From a virus, in the IMG/VR virus record IMGVR_UViG_3300031787_000755, positions 1 through 25,469 of that record: DNA of 25,469 nt; one strand, 5' to 3'. The notes beneath the pieces were generated by a model. The model was not told the DNA's origin. It ran no database searches and worked only from the letters and a program-made list of their open reading frames with translations. A program made the translations under genes and the position numbers. This document shows positions 1 to 6,014 of this stretch, in pieces. Every line of letters starts with the position of its first letter. Positions within the stretch are counted from its first letter, which is position 1.

Positions 1-2
1 GG

Positions 3-212
3 ATGCGCGAGGTCGTGCAGGAGGCGGCGGCGGTCAATCCGAGGCCGTTGGCAAAGGACACCTCGACCACCGCGCACGAAGAGCGCACGATGTTTTTTTC
101 GCCGTCCGCGCCTCGGCTGGTCGAGCTCGCCGCCGAACGCGCGGAACGCGGCTTCCACTACTACGCCATCGCGCGGCGGCATCGCTCGCCGCGCTTCAGG
201 ACAGCGAGGTAA
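3..212 (+). CDS. hypothetical protein at window edge, possibly partial
   Basis: An open frame of 69 codons starts at the edge and ends with TAA at 210-212. It may be the C-terminal end of a longer gene, because the frame is open to the first bases. Third codon positions are strongly G/C, like the neighbouring genes. An internal ATG at 90 would give a 40-residue product with a short amphipathic stretch followed by a basic tail. I recognise no family. It reads in the same direction as the nuclease gene, about 130 nt upstream of it. It could be a chance ORF in GC-rich DNA. Confidence 0.35.
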   Translation: MREVVQEAAAVNPRPLAKDTSTTAHEERTMFFSPSAPRLVELAAERAERGFHYYAIARRHRSPRFRTAR

Positions 213-282
213 CCTCGGGCACTCCAGGGGCGATGGCGGCTAGCCCAGCACACCAAGCCGCGCTGCGCGATCCGCCCGAGGT
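205..282. repeat. inverted CGAGGT motifs upstream of the nuclease gene
   Basis: CGAGGT-A-ACCTCG is a near-palindrome at 205-217. ACCTCGGGC at 212-220 is matched by its exact reverse complement GCCCGAGGT at 274-282. The pair lies between the edge ORF and the replication genes, so it could be an operator or part of a terminator. Short GC-rich inverted repeats also arise by chance in such DNA. No convincing -10/-35 promoter is visible in 213-330. Confidence 0.25.
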
Positions 283-341
283 GGGTGCTATGTCGGGACA
301 AGCGCGGTGGCCGCCACTTTCTCTAATCGGAGGATTGCACA

Positions 342-1082
342 ATGAGCGGATTGAAACTGCACAAGATCGAGCACGTATCAGCGTCGAGCCTCAACCTGTT
401 TGCCGCCGAGCCGGCGCTCTGGGTGATGGAGCGGCTACTCAAGATGCGCTCGCCGGTCGGCCCGGCGGCGCATGTCGGGACCGCCGTGGAGCACGGCGTC
501 GAGTTCGCGCTCCTTAACCACGCGGAGCGCTATGACGCGCTGCCGCGCGCGCTGGAGCGGTATGACGAACTGGCCTCGGACATCGAGGCGAAAGGCAAGA
601 TCGCGGGCATGCTGGAGCAGGCGCTCCGGCAGCTTGAGCCCTACGGTCGCCCCGACGTGCCGGAGGACGGGCGTCAACATCGCGTCGAGATCGCGCTCGA
701 CGGCGTGCCGGTCCCCTGCGTCGGCTACACCGATTTCGTGTTCCACTCGCACGGCATCGTCATCGACCTCAAGACGTCCTCGACGCTGCCCAGCGCGATC
801 AAGGTCAGCCACGCGAGACAGGGCGCGGTGTATGCGCGCGCATTCTCCAACTACGCCATGCGCTTCTGTTACGCGACGCCGAAGAAATCCGCCGTCTACG
901 TTCTGGAAAACCCCGCCGATCATCTCGCGGCGCTGGCGAATATCGCGCGCCGGCTCGATCGGTTCCTGGCGGTCAGCGCCGATCCGGCGGAACTCGCGGC
1001 GATCGTGTGTCCTGACTACGACAGCTTTTACTGGTCCGCGCCCGAGGCGCGGGCGAATGGGCTCAAGGTCTTCGGCTTCTGA
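342..1082 (+). CDS. PD-(D/E)XK nuclease, RecB/Cas4-like phage exonuclease
   Basis: The 246-residue product carries the residues expected of a RecB/Cas4-type nuclease. These are a GTAVEHGVE segment near residues 46-54 (His51), an Asp in GYTD at 131, the IDLK motif with D142 and K144, and QxxxY at 160-164. Proteins of this size serve phages as recombination or replication exonucleases, but the exact substrate cannot be read from sequence. The ATG at 342 follows a GGAGG Shine-Dalgarno at about 331-335. It is the first clear gene of the + strand replication cassette and is followed 56 nt later by the SSB-like gene, which suggests joint action on DNA ends or single strands. I see no four-cysteine Fe-S cluster signature, so 'Cas4-like' refers only to the nuclease fold. 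Confidence 0.85.
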   Translation: MSGLKLHKIEHVSASSLNLFAAEPALWVMERLLKMRSPVGPAAHVGTAVEHGVEFALLNHAERYDALPRALERYDELASDIEAKGKIAGMLEQALRQLEPYGRPDVPEDGRQHRVEIALDGVPVPCVGYTDFVFHSHGIVIDLKTSSTLPSAIKVSHARQGAVYARAFSNYAMRFCYATPKKSAVYVLENPADHLAALANIARRLDRFLAVSADPAELAAIVCPDYDSFYWSAPEARANGLKVFGF

Positions 1083-1138
1083 GCCGAACGCGCGCCGGGC
1101 GCTTTCCCGGTAGGTAACTTGTTGAAGGATAAAGCAAA

Positions 1139-1786
1139 ATGGCTCTTGGTATTCCCACAGGCGGCAATCGCACGCCGATCGTCAAATACGATGCGCGCGC
1201 CGGTCGCTGGTTCCGCGTGGACGGCAAGGATCAGGTGGTCGACGTGTCCAACGGCTTCGCTGCCGTGTTCGACCTCGCGCAAATCGAAATCGGATGGGCG
1301 AAATTCGCCGCCGGAATGGCGCCGGATGTCGTCATGGCCCGTGTCCCCGCGCCGATGCCGGCGCAGCCGACGGCCGATCACAAGCGGGCGGTGCGCTTGC
1401 ACGTCAAGCTGGGCAAGTCCATCGGCGGCGACATGCGCGAGCTCATGACGCAGGCGGGCATCGTGATGCAGGCGATCGACCAGCTTCATGACGCCTACAT
1501 GGCGGCGCCGGAGGCGCGCGAGGGTAAGCTTCCGGTCGTGGCATGTCCGACCACCGAGGCCGTGACGATCTCGACCGGCGCGGGCAAGAGCACAAACTAC
1601 AAGCCGGTCCTCCAGATCGTGTCGTGGGTGGCGCGGCCGGCGGATCTGCCGTTGACCTCGGCGCCGGCCGCTGCTGCGCCGGCAGCGCCGCCGGCCACCG
1701 GCTCGACCATCGCGCCGCCGCCAGCGCCAAGGGCTGCGCCGCCGGCGCCGCCGCCGCCCGCGCTGGGCGACGACACGGAGTTCTGA
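1139..1786 (+). CDS. putative single-stranded DNA-binding protein
   Basis: The 215-residue product has a folded-looking first 175 residues with alternating hydrophobic positions, including KPVLQIVSWVARPADL near 161-176. A long Ala/Pro-rich flexible linker follows, and the chain ends in ALGDDTEF. That layout of domain, low-complexity linker and acidic tip ending in Phe is the one used by bacterial SSBs (tip DDDIPF) and functionally by T7 gp2.5. No sequence-level SSB signature is clear, so the call rests on layout and on its place between a nuclease and a primase-helicase. A GAAGGA Shine-Dalgarno precedes the ATG. Two stops follow in quick succession (TGA, then TAG). Alternatives are an unrelated phage protein of unknown function or a recombination mediator. 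Confidence 0.55.
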   Translation: MALGIPTGGNRTPIVKYDARAGRWFRVDGKDQVVDVSNGFAAVFDLAQIEIGWAKFAAGMAPDVVMARVPAPMPAQPTADHKRAVRLHVKLGKSIGGDMRELMTQAGIVMQAIDQLHDAYMAAPEAREGKLPVVACPTTEAVTISTGAGKSTNYKPVLQIVSWVARPADLPLTSAPAAAAPAAPPATGSTIAPPPAPRAAPPAPPPPALGDDTEF

Positions 1787-1797
1787 TAGCCTGGGCT

Positions 1798-1829
1798 TTC
1801 CGGCGGGTTTCCTCCCCTGCCCGCCGGAA
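1798..1829 (+). terminator. strong hairpin after the SSB-like gene
   Basis: TTCCGGCGGG (1798-1807) pairs perfectly with CCCGCCGGAA (1820-1829) across a 12-nt loop, just after the stop codon at 1784-1786. There is no U-tract downstream, so it may be an attenuator or an mRNA-stabilising stem rather than a full intrinsic terminator. It divides the nuclease/SSB-like pair from the primase-helicase gene. Confidence 0.45.
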
Positions 1830-1832
1830 GTC

Positions 1833-1922
1833 GTGCAACCTACGACCGGACAGCAGTGGTTGGCGCGCCGGGGCGGCATCCCCGGCATCGGCCTGTCCAG
1901 GCCGCGGGGAGAGGCAAGATGA
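1833..1922 (+). CDS. possible 29-codon upstream ORF coupled to the primase gene
   Basis: A GTG-started frame encodes a product beginning MQPTTGQQWLARRGGIPGIG and ending in a basic stretch. Its TGA (1920-1922) overlaps the ATG of the primase-helicase gene (1919) as ATGA, a common sign of translational coupling. Against it, the start is GTG, the nearest GGAAG is only two or three bases upstream, and no family is recognised. It could equally be a chance frame. Confidence 0.2.
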   Translation: MQPTTGQQWLARRGGIPGIGLSRPRGEAR

Positions 1923-4144
1923 CAGATCTCGACACGTCGCTGCGCCACGCGCTCGACTACTACGACCGCGGGCTGATGGTGGTTCCGACGCAGCGGATTA
2001 TCGCCGTGCGCGATGGGCGGCCGGTCTGCTCCTGTGCGAGCCGGGATCTATGCCCGTCGCCAGGTAAGCATCCCGCGCTGGCCTGGGCGGAGTTCCAGCG
2101 GCGTCGCCCGTCGCGCGACGAGGTCGCCGAGTGGTGGGCCGGCGATCGGGCGCGGCTCGGCGTCGGCATTCTGACGGGCGCCGTGTCCGGCAACATCTTC
2201 GTCGTCGACGTCGACATCGGGCCGGGCAAGGACGGCGACGACAGCCTGCGCGCGCTCCAGATGGCGCACGACGATCTGCCCGAGACCGCCGAGGTGCGGA
2301 CGGGCTCTGGCGGCAGGCATCTCTATTTCCGCGCGCCGCCGGGTGTCGCGGTGGTCAGGAACAGCGCGGGCAAGCTCGGGCCGGGCCTCGACATTCGGGG
2401 CGAGGGCGGCTTTGTCGTGGCGCCGCCGTCCGTGCATGCGAGCGGGCAACCCTATGTCTGGTCGTGGCTGAACACGCTCGCCGAAGGCATCGCCGATGCG
2501 CCCGGGTGGCTGCTCGAGCTCGTGCGCGCGGACGCGCCGGTCTCGGGTGCCACGCCGCGCGAGCGGGCGCCGGTCGAGCCGCTCCAGCGACCGGCGGGTG
2601 CCGGATCGACGGGCGGCCTGGAGCCGCCGGTCGACGACGGGCGCGAGGCCTACATGCGCGACACCGTGCATGCCGTCGCGATCGAACTGACCGGCGAGAA
2701 CGGCGCATGGCCGACCGCCGACGAGATCGCCGATGTCGCGTGGCCGCAATTCCGCCGCCGGGTCGACCTGTCGCGGCCCGGGCGGATCACCGCCGACAAT
2801 GCCGAGGCCGAGATGCGCGGGAAATGCGCCACGTGGGCGCGCAAGGCCGAGGCGGGCGGCTTCGGCGCGCTTGAGGACGTGGTGGCAGGGTATCAGGGCC
2901 GGAAGCGGTCAGACCCGCGTCAGGGGCCGGGAAATCGGCAGGAGGAACCGTCAAGCGATGCTTTACATTTCGAAGGAGCGGCGAGCGGCGGCGAGGACGA
3001 TCTCGCGCGGCCGTTTGTGCTGCGCTCGCCGTCCGATATCCCTCGCCGTCGCTGGCTCTACGGGAACAGCTACATCCGGTCTTTCGTGAGCGTTCTGGCC
3101 GCGCCGGGCGGCGCGGGCAAGACAACGCTCTACGTGGTCGAGTCGCTGTCGATCGCCACCGGAAAGGCGCTTCTCGGGGTTACGCCGACGGAGCGTGTCG
3201 GCGTCTGGATCATGAACCTTGAGGATCCGGCCGACGAGATGGAGCGCCGGATCGGTGCCGCCGCGAAGCACTACGGTATCGCGCAGCGCGATATCGAGGG
3301 GCGACTGTTCGTGGATGCGGGGCGCGAGAAACCCCTCACGATCGCGTACCAGACGCGCGACGGGATCACCATTCACCGGCCGATCGTGGATGCGATCGTT
3401 GAGAAGATCAGGCGGCACAAGATCGGCGTTCTTATCGTGGATCCGTTCGTGGCAAGCCATTCGGTGCCGGAGAACGACAATCAGGCCATCAACGCCGTGC
3501 TTGCGCTCTGGCGGCTCATCGCCGACCTGACGGGGTGCTGTATCGTGCTCGTCCACCACTTCCGAAAGCTCAACGGCGAAGAGGGGTCGATCGACAGCGT
3601 GCGCGGCGGAACGGCGATTATCGGGGCGGTCCGTACCGCCCGCGTCATGAACACCATGTCGGACACCGAGGCCGTCAAGCTCGGGATCGATGAGGCGCAG
3701 CGTCGCCGGTATGTCAGGATCGACGACGCGAAGAACAACCTCGCGCCGCCGGCAGACAAGGCGCAGTGGATCGAGCTGGTGTCGGTCGACCTGGGCAACG
3801 GCTCGGGCATCGCGCCGGAGGGCGACAAGGTCGGGGTGGCGACGCTGTGGGAGCCGCCGTCGGTCTGGGACGGGGTGACCGAGGATCACATGCGCGCGGT
3901 GCATAATCTCGTTCACCGAGATGGCGGTAAGCGGCAGAGCCCGCAGGCGGCCGGGTGGCTGGGCTTCGATGTCATCCGCATATGTGGCTTTGACGACGAC
4001 GCCGGAGGCCGCGCGAAGGCCAAGACGCTCCTGTCGAAGTGGGTTCACACGGGCGTCCTCAAGGTTGAAAAACAGCAGGACAAGACAGAGGGCAGGGCGG
4101 TCCCGGTCTACGTCGCAGGCAACCTTCCGCCGAGGACTGAGTGA
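1919..4144 (+). CDS. bifunctional primase-polymerase / RepA-like helicase
   Basis: The 741-residue fusion would prime and unwind DNA to start phage replication. Residues about 10-205 form a Prim-Pol (AEP) domain. Catalytic acidic residues lie in VDVD (96-99), the basic/His motif is SGGRHLYF (130-137), and GLDIRGEGGFVVAPPS (156-171) is the conserved block after it. A short Cys cluster (residues 37, 39, 45) precedes the core. A linker leads to a RecA-fold NTPase of the RepA/AAA_25 type: Walker A GGAGKTT (397-403), Walker B LIVD (505-508) and HHFRK (546-550). The C-terminal 90 residues look like a winged-helix DNA-binding region. I chose ATG 1919 over the in-frame GTG at 1856 because GGGAGAGG lies just upstream and the Prim-Pol homology begins there. 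The iteron cluster follows immediately. Confidence 0.92.
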   Translation: MTDLDTSLRHALDYYDRGLMVVPTQRIIAVRDGRPVCSCASRDLCPSPGKHPALAWAEFQRRRPSRDEVAEWWAGDRARLGVGILTGAVSGNIFVVDVDIGPGKDGDDSLRALQMAHDDLPETAEVRTGSGGRHLYFRAPPGVAVVRNSAGKLGPGLDIRGEGGFVVAPPSVHASGQPYVWSWLNTLAEGIADAPGWLLELVRADAPVSGATPRERAPVEPLQRPAGAGSTGGLEPPVDDGREAYMRDTVHAVAIELTGENGAWPTADEIADVAWPQFRRRVDLSRPGRITADNAEAEMRGKCATWARKAEAGGFGALEDVVAGYQGRKRSDPRQGPGNRQEEPSSDALHFEGAASGGEDDLARPFVLRSPSDIPRRRWLYGNSYIRSFVSVLAAPGGAGKTTLYVVESLSIATGKALLGVTPTERVGVWIMNLEDPADEMERRIGAAAKHYGIAQRDIEGRLFVDAGREKPLTIAYQTRDGITIHRPIVDAIVEKIRRHKIGVLIVDPFVASHSVPENDNQAINAVLALWRLIADLTGCCIVLVHHFRKLNGEEGSIDSVRGGTAIIGAVRTARVMNTMSDTEAVKLGIDEAQRRRYVRIDDAKNNLAPPADKAQWIELVSVDLGNGSGIAPEGDKVGVATLWEPPSVWDGVTEDHMRAVHNLVHRDGGKRQSPQAAGWLGFDVIRICGFDDDAGGRAKAKTLLSKWVHTGVLKVEKQQDKTEGRAVPVYVAGNLPPRTE

Positions 4145-4323
4145 TGGCAAGTTCCGCACCTTTCCGCACTTTTCCGCACCTCAAAACACGAGGTGCGGAA
4201 ACCCCTTTCCGCACTTCCGCACCGCACCCCTCTAGGGGTGCGGGGTGCGGTGCGGATGGGGTTTCATCCTGTGCGGTGGCTCAAATAGCCTCCGCACCTC
4301 CGCACCCCGAGGTGCGGAAATGA
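4144..4323 (+). CDS. possible 59-codon ORF running through the repeat cluster
   Basis: ATG 4144 overlaps the TGA of the primase gene (TGATG), and its own TGA (4321-4323) overlaps the ATG of the next gene (ATGA at 4320). The frame is therefore linked at both ends. The product is low-complexity and repetitive (FRTFPH, PFRTSAPHP), because it merely translates the CCGCAC repeats. I think the repeats are the functional element and that the open frame may only carry ribosomes across it. Confidence 0.3.
   Translation: MASSAPFRTFPHLKTRGAETPFRTSAPHPSRGAGCGADGVSSCAVAQIASAPPHPEVRK
4152..4319. repeat. iteron-like CCGCACC cluster, candidate replication origin
   Basis: TTCCGCAC(C) occurs directly at 4152-4160, 4162-4169, 4172-4180, 4207-4214 and 4215-4223. 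TCCGCACC occurs at 4291-4298 and 4299-4306. The reverse complement GGTGCGG occurs at 4192-4198, 4237-4243, 4244-4250, 4249-4255 and 4311-4317. These build three hairpins: 12-bp arms 4171-4182/4190-4201, 9-bp arms 4222-4230/4235-4243 with a TCTA loop, and 8-bp arms 4299-4306/4311-4318. Satellite phage P4 and iteron plasmids place such arrays beside the gene for their primase-helicase or Rep protein, which binds them. An origin is the leading reading. A recombination site or repressor operator is also possible. Confidence 0.65.
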
Positions 4324-4847
4324 ACCAGACCGACTACAGCCTCGCCAAAGCGATCCTCGACGGCGTCGATCACGCGATCGCCACGGCGGAGAGAACCTGG
4401 GGCGTCGGCCGCCTCCGACTCCTCGTCTCCGACGACCTCCGAGCGCGGTGGGACCGGCAGTGGCTGGCATGGTGTCGCGCGACCGAGGGCGACGACGTCG
4501 TCGCGATCCAGAAGCAGGGCGCCGCGGTGCGGCGGGCGGTGGCGGCGCTTGAGGCCGAGGCCAAGGCCGCCGGGCAGCAACCGCTGGGGCCGGAGGTGTG
4601 GGAGTGCCGACACGGCGACCGGGTCATCGTCGTGTGCCGCACGTCGGCCGAGGCCGGGGTCGTGGCGCGCGAGGACAGGAAGACGGAGGTGTGGACGCTG
4701 GACGAGCTCGTGCGGCTCGCCCTGGCCGACAGGCCTGGGCTGGCGGCGGTCAAGGAGATCTTCCCCGGCGCCGAGGTCACCGCGATCAAGCCGCAGGTCA
4801 ACTGGGCGGCCGGCGGCGACGAGATGCCGGACGGCTGGATCGGCTAA
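4320..4847 (+). CDS. hypothetical protein after the candidate origin
   Basis: The ATG at 4320 lies directly against the last repeat (GGTGCGGAAATG), giving a 175-residue product. An in-frame GTG at 4245 would extend it by 25 residues, but that part only translates the repeat array. The protein is mixed alpha/beta. A Trp-rich helix (WDRQWLAWCRA, near 44-54) is followed by a charged helix, then the strands WECRHGDRVIVVCRT and KTEVWTLDELVRL. I recognise no family. Third-position G/C matches the primase gene. It has no clear Shine-Dalgarno of its own and may depend on coupling with the frame running through the repeats. Its position suggests a replication accessory role, which is inference only. 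Confidence 0.7.
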   Translation: MNQTDYSLAKAILDGVDHAIATAERTWGVGRLRLLVSDDLRARWDRQWLAWCRATEGDDVVAIQKQGAAVRRAVAALEAEAKAAGQQPLGPEVWECRHGDRVIVVCRTSAEAGVVAREDRKTEVWTLDELVRLALADRPGLAAVKEIFPGAEVTAIKPQVNWAAGGDEMPDGWIG

Positions 4848-4852
4848 GGAGG

Positions 4853-5143
4853 ATGGCGATGGCCAATCGACGGAAGGCAGCACCGGCTCTCCAGAACGAG
4901 AGTATCATCCCTCCAACTCTGGAGAGAGCGGCTCAGGCGCACGCCGCCGGGCTTGAAATCGAGGTGGCGGAGCCCGAGCGGACGGCAAGGGGCGTCGCCC
5001 GGAGATTTTATCCCGCCAAAAGGAAGACATGTCGAAGCCGCCGAAAGCACCCTCCTGGCCCGCCGACCCGGGCTTCAACGATGCAGATGAAAGGCTGGGT
5101 TACCTGTACATGCTTGAATTCATCAATGGCAAAAAGTACATAG
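4853..5143 (+). CDS. small hypothetical protein, 3' end probably replaced
   Basis: ATG 4853 (a second ATG lies at 4859) follows TAAGGAGG, so the ribosome site overlaps the previous stop. The first 55 or so residues look coding: a basic start, then IIPPTLERAAQAHAAGLEIE. From about 5010 onward the frame runs antiphase over the GIY-YIG gene and translates to Cys/Thr/Ser-rich nonsense. It overlaps that gene by 115 nt. The change coincides with the drop in GC. I infer that the gene has lost its natural 3' end at a recombination or assembly junction. I do not recognise the intact family. Confidence 0.5.
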   Translation: MAMANRRKAAPALQNESIIPPTLERAAQAHAAGLEIEVAEPERTARGVARRFYPAKRKTCRSRRKHPPGPPTRASTMQMKGWVTCTCLNSSMAKST

Positions 5144-5277
5144 GCATCACGCGACAAACGCCTGATGCACGGTACACAACGCACAAAGCTGGCATCAAGA
5201 CACGCAAGCAGTTGATCCATAAAGCGTGGGCAAAGCATCGTCATTGCAATGGGCATCGTCGGCCAGTCCGACTTTGA
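5029..5277 (+). CDS. GIY-YIG endonuclease, N-terminal part before a frameshift
   Basis: The 82-residue frame contains the GIY-YIG core LGYLYMLEFINGKKYIGITR at about residues 23-42. Then come an Arg (DARYTTHK) and a helix ending HKAWAKH, as in phage single-domain GIY-YIG nucleases. After that the sequence reads RHCNGHRRPVRL and stops, which does not fit the family. The third helix, with the Glu needed for catalysis, is found in another frame (5216-5386). AAGGAAG lies upstream of ATG 5029. The gene is the first after the composition break, and its moderate GC matches the right block. As written the product would lack the catalytic Glu. Such enzymes may act as homing nucleases or nick competing DNA. 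Confidence 0.65.
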   Translation: MSKPPKAPSWPADPGFNDADERLGYLYMLEFINGKKYIGITRQTPDARYTTHKAGIKTRKQLIHKAWAKHRHCNGHRRPVRL

Positions 5278-5386
5278 GGAGGCCGAGCGCCAGCAGGCCG
5301 AGTACTGCGAGATGGTCAAGCTGTGGAAGCAGACCAAAGGCCAGTCAGGCTGGCCAGCCTACAACGATGAGGGGATGTGCAGATGA
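5249..5386 (+). pseudogene. C-terminal part of the GIY-YIG gene in the +1 frame
   Basis: This frame is open from 5216 to TGA 5384-5386. It reads IVIAMGIVGQSDFEEAERQQ and continues to WPAYNDEGMCR, a plausible end for the GIY-YIG protein including a Glu-rich helix. It uses frame 2, while the N-terminal part uses frame 1, so one base too many (or two too few) lies between about 5216 and 5275. Its stop overlaps the ATG of the Cys-rich gene (ATGA), which suggests the junction was once the end of a normal full-length gene. Causes could be a sequencing error, a real inactivating mutation or, less likely, programmed frameshifting. I see no slippery heptamer. Confidence 0.45.
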
Positions 5387-5580
5387 CCTGCAACCAGAAT
5401 TGCCGTCAGGGCCGGGACTGCAACTGCGCAGGCTGGCATGTGGTGCCGCTGAACGATTTGCGCGATCATGAGGCCAACGGCAGTTGCTTTTGCAAGCCAA
5501 CACTGGACGATGGCGTGTGGCTGCACCACTCGATGGATGGCCGGGAAGCCTTCGAGACTGTCGAGCGCCAGCCTTCTTAA
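5383..5580 (+). CDS. small Cys-rich phage protein of unknown function
   Basis: The 65-residue product starts at ATG 5383, overlapping the upstream TGA as ATGA. An in-frame GTG at 5377 is an alternative start. Six cysteines fall in two groups (3, 7, 13, 15 and 35, 37), with histidines in NDLRDHE and WLHHSMDGRE. I have seen this pattern in other small phage and prophage proteins of unknown function. The Cys/His spacing suggests metal binding. It is the last + strand gene, and its stop overlaps the stop of the convergent endolysin gene. Confidence 0.65.
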   Translation: MTCNQNCRQGRDCNCAGWHVVPLNDLRDHEANGSCFCKPTLDDGVWLHHSMDGREAFETVERQPS

Positions 5581-6014
5581 GCAAACGGCCTGGTGCCTGC
5601 CTTGTCGATGATCAGCGCCTGCTTGCGTGGGCTGGTGTCCTCGCTGTTTGGCACGCTGATGTGAGTCCAGCGATCAAACTCGCGGATGATCTGGTCGTAG
5701 CCAATACCACTGGCCACGATCTTGCGCACTACCTCGTCAGGGGTCATGCCTGGCACCTTAAAATCGGCAGCGCAGCCCAGCCGATGCTGACTGGTGTCTT
5801 TGCTGCCCACCGCATCATTGACCAGCTTTGTGCGCAGGCCTGAGCTGATCATGATTGGCTTGCCGCCCATCACCACCTTGACCTGCTCCAAGAAGTCAGC
5901 CAGGCGGGTCAGGTTGGCCAGCTCCTGATCGTTGGGGCTGTTGTCCCAGCCGTTGCGCTCAGCGGTCTCTGAGGCCGTCAGCTCTTCCAGTGTGAAGTGT
6001 GGGGTCAGGTTCAT
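5577..6014 (-). CDS. M15-family peptidase endolysin
   Basis: The 145-residue product is a phage cell-wall peptidase of the M15_3 type (D-Ala-D-Ala carboxypeptidase or L-Ala-D-Glu endopeptidase). It would cut peptide cross-links at lysis. The zinc site is visible: SQHRLGCAAD gives H77 and D84, and WTHIS gives H118. SGLRTKLVNDAVG sits before it as usual. The N-terminus NLTPHFTLEELTASETA is the common start of this family, and there is no signal peptide, so it should need the holin for release. The ATG overlaps the holin stop as ATGA, placing it at the end of a holin-endolysin pair. Length is normal for the family. Confidence 0.9.
   Translation of the reverse strand: MNLTPHFTLEELTASETAERNGWDNSPNDQELANLTRLADFLEQVKVVMGGKPIMISSGLRTKLVNDAVGSKDTSQHRLGCAADFKVPGMTPDEVVRKIVASGIGYDQIIREFDRWTHISVPNSEDTSPRKQALIIDKAGTRPFA

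Noticed and set aside
233-517. + strand frame overlapping the start of the nuclease gene
   Set aside because: It lacks a ribosome site, overlaps a gene with clear nuclease motifs, and its composition fits an off-frame shadow.
1028-1948. 306-codon - strand frame over the SSB-like gene
   Set aside because: It contains long Arg runs that mirror the Pro/Ala linker codons of the real gene.
2963-4159. 398-codon - strand frame opposite the primase-helicase
   Set aside because: It is antisense to well-defined Walker motifs. The product is His/Arg/Asp-rich nonsense, a usual shadow in GC-rich DNA.
4152-4319. The repeat cluster as a CRISPR array
   Set aside because: Units are only 7-9 nt, spacing is irregular, orientation is mixed and no cas genes are present. 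The Cas4-like nuclease is a phage-type replication or recombination enzyme.
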